Origin: Sphingobacteriales bacterium
GTDB lineage: Bacteria; Bacteroidota; Bacteroidia; Chitinophagales; Chitinophagaceae
Length of the DNA stretch: 15,579 nt
Direction of reading: 5' to 3'
Assembly (NCBI GenBank): GCA_024640385.1
Contig: JAHEFC010000039.1
Span: 1-15,579, forward strand
Part shown: piece by piece, positions 1 to 6,281 of the stretch
Position numbering within the stretch: position 1 is the first letter of the stretch
How the letters are laid out: every line of letters begins with the position of its first letter
Notes under the pieces: model-generated
What the model was told of the DNA's origin: nothing
The model's database searches: none
The model's input: only the letters and a program-made list of their open reading frames with translations
Program-made: the position numbers and the translations under genes

Positions 1-762
1 GGTTTTGTAATATTTTCCCTGTCCATAGGCCAGGTTCATATTCCCATTAAAGCCACGCTGTTTACTCTTCTTGGTTCGGATATTGATCGCACCTGCATTA
101 CCGGCTGCATCATATTTCGCAGGCGGATTGGTCATCAGTTCGATCTGGTCGATCTGGTTAGCTGTCATACTCTGCAGGAGGTTTGTAAGCTCAGTCCCAG
201 ATAAATAAGATGGCTTGCCATCGATCATTACCATTACGCCTGGTTTCCCCTTCAGACTGATATTACCATCTCGGTCTATCGTTACCCCGGGTGATTTTTC
301 CAGCACCTCCAGCGCTGTTGCACCTACATTGGTTACCGCTGCATCCACATTGACAACCGTCTTATCAGGTTTCACCTCGAACAGCGGTCGCTTAGCCGTT
401 ACCGTTACCGCCTGCAATTGCGTCTTATCTGCATTGACCGCAAGTTTAAGGCTGCCAAGATCTGCCACATGTTCCGTGTCCGAGATCTCGATCACATTGG
501 AATTCCTCTCGGAATATCCCATGGCAGAAATGCGGACCCTGTAGTTACCGTTTACGATCTGGTCAAAAACAAAATCTCCCGACCTGGACGATACAGCAAA
601 TTTCAACGCAACGGAATCACTTGCTTTTGTAAGTGATACTGTTGCATTTTCCAGGGGCTGACCGCCATCTCCCAAAAGTTTTCCCGTTATTTTTCCTTTT
701 TGCGCCGTGGCCGTCTGAAAAAAAGCCAATGCTGTGAAAAGCAATACCAAAGCCTGTCTCAT
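1..762 (-). CDS. Outer-membrane beta-barrel / TonB-dependent receptor-like protein, N-terminal part (3' end beyond window)
   Basis: The reverse strand reads open from an ATG at 762-760 to the window edge, giving 254 residues with no stop. Residues 1-20 form a signal peptide ending in ATA-Q. Residues about 22-110 (start KGKITGKL, then G-x-PLENATVSL) match the carboxypeptidase-regulatory-like beta-sandwich found at the N-terminus of Bacteroidota outer-membrane receptors. Residues about 115-232 look like a plug domain: LQAVTVTAKRP, LEKSPGVTIDRDGNISLKG, VMVMIDGKP, then NPPAKYDAAGNAGAINI. That last motif is typical of the 'outer membrane beta-barrel family' (OMP_b-brl_3 type) rather than SusC. The barrel should lie to the left of the window. 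The predicted role is an outer-membrane channel or receptor with unknown substrate. It is the same strand as the four-gene operon upstream but separated by 169 bp, so it probably has its own promoter. No confident promoter was seen. Confidence 0.88.
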   Translation of the reverse strand, partial: MRQALVLLFTALAFFQTATAQKGKITGKLLGDGGQPLENATVSLTKASDSVALKFAVSSRSGDFVFDQIVNGNYRVRISAMGYSERNSNVIEISDTEHVADLGSLKLAVNADKTQLQAVTVTAKRPLFEVKPDKTVVNVDAAVTNVGATALEVLEKSPGVTIDRDGNISLKGKPGVMVMIDGKPSYLSGTELTNLLQSMTANQIDQIELMTNPPAKYDAAGNAGAINIRTKKSKQRGFNGNMNLAYGQGKYYKT

Positions 763-931
763 GATTCTACGATTTATTTCGTAAATATCGGGCTATGGCA
801 ATTTTCAGGCAATCTAATTGGGATGGAAGGTAGATAAAATTGAAGGCGGTATGAATGGCAGATTAATCAGATAAGAGGCAGGAAATGGGTCACATAAATA
901 TGTGACATCAACGTACAAACCAGGAAACCAA
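763..931. other. Intergenic region between receptor gene and paralog operon
   Basis: This 169-bp AT-rich gap holds no open frame of note. It should contain the 3' end of the upstream operon transcript and the promoter of the receptor gene. I could not find a convincing Bacteroidota-type promoter (TTTG, about 19 bp, TAnnTTTG) or a T-tailed terminator. The only structured element is the perfect palindrome listed separately at 889-906. Confidence 0.5.
889..906. promoter_or_regulatory. 18-bp perfect inverted repeat, possible operator or short hairpin
   Basis: GTCACAT-AAAT-ATGTGAC is a perfect 7-bp inverted repeat around a 4-base spacer. It sits 25 bp past the stop of the last paralog gene and about 127 bp upstream of the receptor start codon. 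There is no T-run on either side, so it is a poor intrinsic terminator. The symmetry and spacing would suit a dimeric regulator. It carries TCACA and TGTGA half sites, but in the opposite order to the CRP consensus. Function is inferred only. Confidence 0.35.
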
Positions 932-1819
932 CTAATAATTATACGAACTACGAGAAGTTGCTTGCGCAAATAATTTACACAATAGCGCCATTCTGATCAT
1001 ATCTGCTCGTTGACCCTCAGTAAGCTCTTTACGAACCAGCAACTTGGGAGGAAACCGTTTGTGCTTTGAAATAAAAATTTCACCGGGTTGTTCGTTGTCA
1101 ACATATACCACAGCATCAAGGTTTCCATTGACATATATATATCCTCCGTTTCTCTCCCAGGCAAACAGAATAATAAAAGAAGACTCTTTGAAATTTCCGA
1201 ACAATCCAAAGTCCATCGAACCAAGATCCCTGATTTCTTTCAAGATATTTCTTCTGGCATCCGTTTCCGGAAGACTATCCCTTATCTTATTATAGGCGGC
1301 TGTCAATGTTGAATCACGCAATGGATCAACAGAAAGGATAAAGGCGCCGATGGTATCAGTCTTATCTATTATATTACCCCAGGCTCCATTATCCCAGTTC
1401 ATATACACAGTTTTTGTGGTTTGGGTTGATCTGCTTCCATCAGAGTTTCTGATACGCTCGGTAGATCTTTCCAATTTGCCGTCAACATATGTATTAACAT
1501 TCCATCCAAATCCATCAGGTTCCGTTTTCAATTGTGCAGGCAAAAGAAGATTGGTTTTCTGTGACGAATTCCAGTTGCCAAGGAGGCTGGCCATGAAGTT
1601 TCTTCCTATATATCCTCCAACACTGCCCTTGGCTGTTTTATCAACCTCGGGATCAGAAAGTTTTATTGAAATTTCCCGGAACATGGGGTGATTCACTTCA
1701 TACAACAGTTTACCTTTCTTTGGCTTCGTTATTGCAATGGAATCATATCCTTTCCAGTCATCCTGTGCATAAGCATTTGCAATCGCACAAATCATTGCGA
1801 TAAATAGAAAATACTTCAT
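932..1819 (-). CDS. Secreted protein of unknown function, tandem paralog 4 (operon-distal)
   Basis: This 295-residue protein is not from a family I can name. It starts with a signal peptide (residues 1-19, ending NAYA-Q), so it should be periplasmic or outer-membrane associated. No lipobox cysteine follows the hydrophobic core. Features shared with the three genes upstream are YDSIAITKP (25-33), a HP pair (44-45), LLLPAQLKT (91-99), a WGNI element (147-150), DSTLTAAYNK (169-178), FGLFGNF (204-210), GGYIYVNGNLDA (225-236), RFPPKLLVRK (255-264) and a helical end with RADMIRMALLCKLFAQ (271-286). The last ~90 residues are the best conserved part. It ends in the aromatic tail SSYNY, similar to NTYSF of paralog 1. 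It lies 20 bp after the preceding gene and closes the operon. The gene call is firm; function is unknown. Confidence 0.85.
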   Translation of the reverse strand: MKYFLFIAMICAIANAYAQDDWKGYDSIAITKPKKGKLLYEVNHPMFREISIKLSDPEVDKTAKGSVGGYIGRNFMASLLGNWNSSQKTNLLLPAQLKTEPDGFGWNVNTYVDGKLERSTERIRNSDGSRSTQTTKTVYMNWDNGAWGNIIDKTDTIGAFILSVDPLRDSTLTAAYNKIRDSLPETDARRNILKEIRDLGSMDFGLFGNFKESSFIILFAWERNGGYIYVNGNLDAVVYVDNEQPGEIFISKHKRFPPKLLVRKELTEGQRADMIRMALLCKLFAQATSRSSYNY

Positions 1820-1839
1820 ACCCCTTTCCGTTTAGTTTG

Positions 1840-2703
1840 TTATCGTGTCAACTGCGCCATCAACATACAGAAAACTGCCAACCTGCACAAGTCAGCCTGC
1901 TGCTCCTCGGTTACCCCTTTCCGTAAAAGTAAGACAGGAGGCACACGGGGGTTGCCTTTAAAGATCTTAATGACACGGGATCCTGGTATATCATAATCGA
2001 TCTGGTAGATCGCATCAAGATTACCATTGAGGTAGATATAGGCCGTCCTGTTCTTTTCATAGAATATGATCATGAGCTCAGCCCCCTTGAAATCTCCGTA
2101 TACCCCATAGTTTTTGTACACCAGTTCAAACCCTGCATCTGATTTCTTCCTTTTGGGATCCATGGGTGGATGAAGCCCCCTGGTCTCCAGGTATATCTTC
2201 CGAAATAAAGAATCCTTTGCTGGCTGCCAGGTTACTCCAAATACCGCTATGGTATCCTCATAATGCCTGATCAGTCCAAGATTGCCATCATCCCAAAAAC
2301 CATGATACGCAGCCGGAACCACAGCCGGTTTACCCTCGGCCGTTTTCAAGAAGTCATTCCTGGTAGTGCCTTTTGAATAGAGATCTACAAGCCAGTCAAA
2401 TCCCGGAGGATCGGTGGCAAGTACTGACGGATAAAGTTGATTGGATACCGGACCTTTGCCCACAATTCCCATCAGGTTATTGGGCCCATTGAATTCGCCG
2501 GAAACCGATGCATAGTTTCCTTCAGCTACCAGTTTGTCCCGGTTGATGCTTACCGCACGGAAAAACCGATTATTGAATTCATAGGTCATTTTATGCTCGA
2601 TCGGTTTATGGATGGGAATGCTGTCGTAGTTCTGCAGATTGATTTGCGCAGAACAAGGTATACAGAGGAAGGTGCTGATTAATGCAATGAGGATTTTTAA
2701 CAT
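1840..2703 (-). CDS. Secreted protein of unknown function, tandem paralog 3
   Basis: This 287-residue protein starts at ATG 2703 with a signal peptide (residues 1-19, CIPCSA-Q). The shared family marks are YDSIPIHKP (26-34), GFDWLVDLY (101-109), AKDSLFRKIY (162-171), YGVYGDFKG (199-207), AYIYLNGNLDAI (221-232), RVPPVLLLRKG (253-263) and EEQQADLCRLAVFCMLMAQ (266-284). It differs from its neighbours by lacking the full glycine-rich segment before residue 90 and the aromatic C-terminal tail, ending instead at AQLTR. Cysteines at 14 and 17 are inside the signal sequence and do not form a clean lipobox. It sits 24 bp after paralog 2 and 20 bp before paralog 4, so co-transcription is likely. The function cannot be assigned. 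Confidence 0.85.
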   Translation of the reverse strand: MLKILIALISTFLCIPCSAQINLQNYDSIPIHKPIEHKMTYEFNNRFFRAVSINRDKLVAEGNYASVSGEFNGPNNLMGIVGKGPVSNQLYPSVLATDPPGFDWLVDLYSKGTTRNDFLKTAEGKPAVVPAAYHGFWDDGNLGLIRHYEDTIAVFGVTWQPAKDSLFRKIYLETRGLHPPMDPKRKKSDAGFELVYKNYGVYGDFKGAELMIIFYEKNRTAYIYLNGNLDAIYQIDYDIPGSRVIKIFKGNPRVPPVLLLRKGVTEEQQADLCRLAVFCMLMAQLTR

Positions 2704-2727
2704 GCAGCAGCATACAAAATAGAAAAT

Positions 2728-3633
2728 CTACTCCACATAATTGTCCCTTCTTACAATAACAGACATACATTTTACTGTAGCCGTGAGCATAATAAGATTC
2801 GATTGCTCATTAGTACCAAGACCTTTTCTAAGCCATATAGCAGGTTCATAATCCTCCTGATTTTTCTTTTTACCGGGGATTAATTTCTCTTTTTCAGCAT
2901 GAACGATCGCTTCAATTTTATTGTTCAGTACAATGTATCCTCTTCCACTCCTGCTGAAATAAACAACGATCAAGGGCAGATTCCTGAATTCTCCATAGAT
3001 CATGTAGTCCACTGAATTGACCAGGAAGGGGTCCACGCGAAAACTGTTTTCTTTCTCCTCACTGTATTTCTGCTTTACGTCATTGTAAACAGCATTCAGA
3101 AGACTGTCTTTCCCGGCACTGCGGGATATCTTCAATCTTGCTACTGTATCTGTAACATCCCTGATCACTGCCCATGCCCCCGAACTCCAGGCCATGAGTG
3201 CCATTGGATCTTCCCTACCTGACGTAATCGAAGAACCATCGGCAAATTTCTTCCGGCTCACTGTATTTGTTCGGTTGCCATTTACGAAAACATCCAGGCT
3301 CCATTCAAAATCCCTGTTATCAGAACGTATTGTTGCAGGAAGCCAGAATTGCATTTTGGATTCAGTAGTCCAGGATCCCCCAAATACTGAAACCAATATA
3401 TGACTTGATACCGTGTTGAATATGGATGGCGATTCAGTGACCCGCTGTTCGTACTCCATTTCAAAATGGGTAGTCAGTTTTTTAAAAGAAGGATGCACCA
3501 GTTCATAATACGCAGAATAAAGCGGCTGAATTTTCTCTGTCCTTGAAATGGTAACCGATTCAAATTCACTGGTATCTACCTGGGCCCTGGTGAACAAAGA
3601 AAAAAGCAATAAAATCACCAATATGGTTTTCAT
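2728..3633 (-). CDS. Secreted protein of unknown function, tandem paralog 2 (most diverged)
   Basis: This 301-residue protein starts at ATG 3633 with a signal peptide (residues 1-17, LFTRA-Q). Family marks are weaker but collinear with the other three: FESVTISRTEK in place of YDSI-KP, a HPSFKK block near 47-52, FGGSW, FWLPATI, FEWSLDVFVNG, SSGAWAVIRD, KDSLLNAVYND, YGEFRN, GRGYIVLNNKIEAI, EPAIWLRKGL and a final NEQSNLIMLTATVKCM helix. The D of the DSI motif, the PP pair and the acidic ADxxR residues kept in the other copies are replaced (ESV, EPA, SNLI). This copy may therefore have lost or changed a function if those residues matter. It is 14 bp downstream of paralog 1 and 24 bp upstream of paralog 3. 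Function unknown. Confidence 0.83.
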   Translation of the reverse strand: MKTILVILLLFSLFTRAQVDTSEFESVTISRTEKIQPLYSAYYELVHPSFKKLTTHFEMEYEQRVTESPSIFNTVSSHILVSVFGGSWTTESKMQFWLPATIRSDNRDFEWSLDVFVNGNRTNTVSRKKFADGSSITSGREDPMALMAWSSGAWAVIRDVTDTVARLKISRSAGKDSLLNAVYNDVKQKYSEEKENSFRVDPFLVNSVDYMIYGEFRNLPLIVVYFSRSGRGYIVLNNKIEAIVHAEKEKLIPGKKKNQEDYEPAIWLRKGLGTNEQSNLIMLTATVKCMSVIVRRDNYVE

Positions 3634-3647
3634 GATAAATCATTTGA

Positions 3648-4562
3648 TCAGAAACTATATGTATTGGTACTGACGATCTCGCCGAACAACTTGCAGAACA
3701 ATGCCAGCCTGATGATATCAGCCTGTTCTTCAGCGCTTATACTCCTGCTGATCCATAGCGCCGGAGGGATGCGGTTTTTCCTCGATCTGAAAATATCTCC
3801 CTGCTCTTCATCATCCATCGAAAAAATAGCCTTTAGTTTCTCATCCTGTATCACAAATCCTTCACGGGTAGAATGATAATACATGATCACCAGCAACTTG
3901 CCCCGGAACTCCCCGATCAAACCATATTCCGGATTTTTCAGGTCCATCTGCTCCTGCCACTGCAGGAATTTATCCTTCCTTTTCTGCAGTGCAATAACCG
4001 TATCCGGACTATCCTTGATATACTTGCTGTATGCTGCTATCAATCCATCATCTCCCAGGGGATTGTTTGAAATGGCGAACTGGCAAATGATCGCCTCTCC
4101 CTCTCGGATATTCCCCCAGGTATCTCCCTGGCCCCAGTACAGTGTACCGGTTTTATCTGTGACAATATGCTTTCCATCTCCCATATCATCGGCCTGACGA
4201 CTCAACGATTTGTCGATCTTGCCTTTTACATACATCCTCGACATCCACTCGAGTTTGTCACCATTATAAATATCCCCGGATATCGTGAGCTGGCCCTCGC
4301 CTCCACCACCCCATTCACCTCCAATAGTACTTGCCAGCATGGTTCTTGTAAGTCCGCCCAGGAATGCAGACTGCCCCTTCAGTTTATGGGGAAACTTCAC
4401 CTTCAATTGTACGTCGTGATAAACAGGATGACTGAGCTTGTAAGTCAGTGACCCTACCATCGGCTTGGAAATGTAGATGGAATCAAAATCTCTCAGATCA
4501 ACCTGTGCAGTTGCAAAAACATACAAGCCCAGAGCCACCGCGATGAGAATTCTCTGTTTCAT
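3648..4562 (-). CDS. Secreted protein of unknown function, tandem paralog 1 (operon-proximal)
   Basis: The frame is open from a TTG at 4571, but I choose the ATG at 4562. It begins MKQRILIAVALGLYVFATAQ, a standard signal peptide, and gives 304 residues. Family marks are FDSIYISKP (26-34), a HP pair (45-46), a glycine-rich GGEWGGGGEG (81-90), LEWMSRMYVKGK (104-115), WGNI (149-152), YGLIGEFRG (213-221), EGFVIQDEKLKAIF (234-247), RIPPALWISR (264-273) and EEQADIIRLALFCKLFGE (278-295). The tail NTYSF resembles the SSYNY end of paralog 4, so these two may be the closest pair. It is the first gene of the four-gene run, and the divergent intergenic region upstream carries a candidate promoter. I do not recognise the family and assign no function. 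Confidence 0.85.
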   Translation of the reverse strand: MKQRILIAVALGLYVFATAQVDLRDFDSIYISKPMVGSLTYKLSHPVYHDVQLKVKFPHKLKGQSAFLGGLTRTMLASTIGGEWGGGGEGQLTISGDIYNGDKLEWMSRMYVKGKIDKSLSRQADDMGDGKHIVTDKTGTLYWGQGDTWGNIREGEAIICQFAISNNPLGDDGLIAAYSKYIKDSPDTVIALQKRKDKFLQWQEQMDLKNPEYGLIGEFRGKLLVIMYYHSTREGFVIQDEKLKAIFSMDDEEQGDIFRSRKNRIPPALWISRSISAEEQADIIRLALFCKLFGEIVSTNTYSF

Positions 4563-4615
4563 TGCAGGCAATTTGAAGTTTTCTTAGCGGCCTACGAATG
4601 TGATTACAAATTACA

Positions 4616-4645
4616 CCAAATTACCGCCCGGCATTATACCCCAAA
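4616..4645 (-). promoter_or_regulatory. Candidate Bacteroidota promoter for the four-paralog operon
   Basis: On the minus strand there is a TTTG (4645-4642), an 18-bp spacer, then TAATTTGG (4623-4616). This matches the Bacteroidota -33/-7 pattern TTTG ... TAnnTTTG with one mismatch in the -7 element. It would give a leader of about 40-50 nt before the ATG at 4562. The -7 element lies within an 8-bp direct repeat, CAAATTAC on the plus strand at 4607-4614 and 4617-4624. The copies are 10 bp apart, one helical turn, so they could also bind a regulator. Not experimentally supported. Confidence 0.35.
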
Positions 4646-4706
4646 CGTGGTAACATGGCTGGATTTCTTATGATATTCGTCAGGAAAACTCATTATCTTA
4701 AATACT

Positions 4707-6281
4707 ATGAAATCATTGTTAGCCTCATTACTTGCCTGCATTCTATTTGTTCAGTCTTATGCCCAACAATCAGAGATCCTGATCACCAACGCCCGTATAC
4801 TCGATGGCACCGGGAACAGTTGGTACTGGGGCAGCATCTACGTCTCTGATGGGAAGATCAGCAAAATTGAGAGAGTAAGAGAGTCAAAGGGACAGAGAGA
4901 AAGTGTCAGGGTCATTGATGCGAAGGGCATGATAGCCTGTCCTGGTTTTATCGATGTACACGCACACATCGAATCAAACATTTTCGAGAAGCCAACAGCA
5001 GATAATTATTTGTTCGATGGTGTGACTTCAGTGGTGACCGGCAACTGCGGATCCGCATTCGATGATATTTCGGAATTCTTCAGGAAGCTGGACAGCATGA
5101 AAACATCGATCAATATCGCAACACTGGCAGGACATAACACCATCCGCGCCCAGGCGATGGGCATGGGAGACCGACAAGCCACCCCGGAAGAAATGAAGAA
5201 GATGACAGACCTGATGGGAAAAGCGATGAATGACGGCGCAGTGGGACTGTCCACAGGACTGATCTATCTCCCCGGCACTTTTGCAAATACTGAGGAAGTG
5301 GTGAATCTTGCCAAAGTAGCTGCTGCTCACAGTGGCGTATACTCGACGCATATGCGCAACGAAGGACTGAAAGTCACTGATGCGATCAATGAAGCATTGA
5401 CCATCGGTAAGCAGGCCAATATCCCTGTACAGATCTCGCATTTTAAAGTATCAGGTCCTGCCAACTGGGGCAAATCCCCTACTACCCTGAACATGGTGAA
5501 ACAGGCCCGGGCCGAAGGATATGATGTCACCATCGATCAATATCCCTATACCGCGTCTTCTACCAATCTCGCTACACAGGTGCCCGACTGGGCACTGGAC
5601 GGAGGCCTGGATTCTTTAATGGTCAAGATCAAAGATCCCAAGACCAGGGAAGCCATTAAAAAAGAAATGAAGGCAAACAAAGAAGAAGGCAAGAACAAGA
5701 ACTTCAGTTTTGCCGTGGTGGCCAATTACGCTTCAGACACAACCTTGAATGGGCTCAATATTTCACAGATCACCAAACTCAAAGGCAGAAAAGTAAAACT
5801 GATGAATGAAGCCGAAACCATTCTGGAGATGCTTGAAAAAGGAAACGCGCAGATGGTTTTTCATTCCATGAATGAAGAAGACGTAAAATATTTCGAAGCT
5901 TATCCGTTCAACATGCCCGCTGCTGATGGAAGCGCCCAAACCGGTCGTGGTATTCCTCATCCGCGCTCATATGGGACCAACGCACGTTTCCTGGCGCGCT
6001 ATGTCCGCGAAATGAAACTGACCACGTTGGAAGATGGGATACGGAGGATGACTTCCCTGCCCGCACAGAAATTCGGTTTGAAAGATAGGGGTATGTTGAA
6101 AGAAGGCATGGCAGCGGATATCCTGATCCTGGACGAGAACAAAGTGCAGGATATGGCCACATTTGAAAAACCGCATCAGTACTCATTAGGTATTCCCTAT
6201 GTGATCGTCAATGGTAAGGTAGTGATCGATGATGGAAAGCATACGGGGGAGAGAAGCGGAAGCAGCCTGCGGAGAATGTGA
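4707..6281 (+). CDS. Exported N-acyl-D-amino-acid deacylase / D-aminoacylase-type amidohydrolase
   Basis: This 524-residue protein starts with a signal peptide (1-19, QSYA-QQ), so it acts in the periplasm. The composite amidohydrolase fold is clear. A small beta-sandwich segment ILITNARILDGTG (24-36) leads to FIDVHAH (81-87) with the HxH metal ligands H85 and H87. GNCG follows with C114, a feature of the D-aminoacylase group, then STHMRNEG with H215, QISHFKVSG with H245, and an AADG segment with D407 in the place of the catalytic aspartate. The C-terminal MAADILILDENK and VIVNGKVVIDDGKHTG strands complete the sandwich. By family knowledge it hydrolyses N-acyl-D-amino acids to a free D-amino acid and a fatty or acetic acid, using zinc. 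Related dipeptidase or dihydroorotase-like activities cannot be excluded. It is divergent from the paralog operon (144-bp gap) and convergent with the phosphoesterase gene, with stop codons touching. Residues 56-68 come from an unusual purine-rich tract (4869-4907). Confidence 0.9.
   Translation: MKSLLASLLACILFVQSYAQQSEILITNARILDGTGNSWYWGSIYVSDGKISKIERVRESKGQRESVRVIDAKGMIACPGFIDVHAHIESNIFEKPTADNYLFDGVTSVVTGNCGSAFDDISEFFRKLDSMKTSINIATLAGHNTIRAQAMGMGDRQATPEEMKKMTDLMGKAMNDGAVGLSTGLIYLPGTFANTEEVVNLAKVAAAHSGVYSTHMRNEGLKVTDAINEALTIGKQANIPVQISHFKVSGPANWGKSPTTLNMVKQARAEGYDVTIDQYPYTASSTNLATQVPDWALDGGLDSLMVKIKDPKTREAIKKEMKANKEEGKNKNFSFAVVANYASDTTLNGLNISQITKLKGRKVKLMNEAETILEMLEKGNAQMVFHSMNEEDVKYFEAYPFNMPAADGSAQTGRGIPHPRSYGTNARFLARYVREMKLTTLEDGIRRMTSLPAQKFGLKDRGMLKEGMAADILILDENKVQDMATFEKPHQYSLGIPYVIVNGKVVIDDGKHTGERSGSSLRRM
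4869..4907 (+). repeat. Purine-rich simple-sequence tract inside the deacylase gene
   Basis: This tract is almost all A and G (GAGAGAGTAAGAGAG, then CAGAGAGAAAGTG). It encodes the polar, charged stretch RVRESKGQRESV in a loop of the N-terminal sandwich. It shares the 12-mer AGAGAGAAAGTG with the minus strand of the tract at 6291-6328. Confidence 0.5.

Noticed and set aside
889..906. Palindrome as a CRP-type site
   Set aside because: The half sites are in the order TCACA...TGTGA, the reverse of the CRP consensus TGTGA...TCACA, so a CRP assignment is not justified.
1044..4451. Several plus-strand open frames opposite the four paralog genes
   Set aside because: They overlap well-supported minus-strand genes, lack family motifs or export signals, and look like antisense shadows of coding sequence.
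4563..4571. Upstream TTG start adding three residues to paralog 1
   Set aside because: The ATG at 4562 begins a canonical signal peptide (MKQRIL...), while the TTG adds only LPA in front of it; alternative starts are less likely.
4633..4638. Perfect TATAAT on the minus strand upstream of the paralog operon
   Set aside because: Bacteroidota housekeeping promoters use TAnnTTTG rather than TATAAT, and no matching TTGACA lies upstream; kept only as a coincidence.
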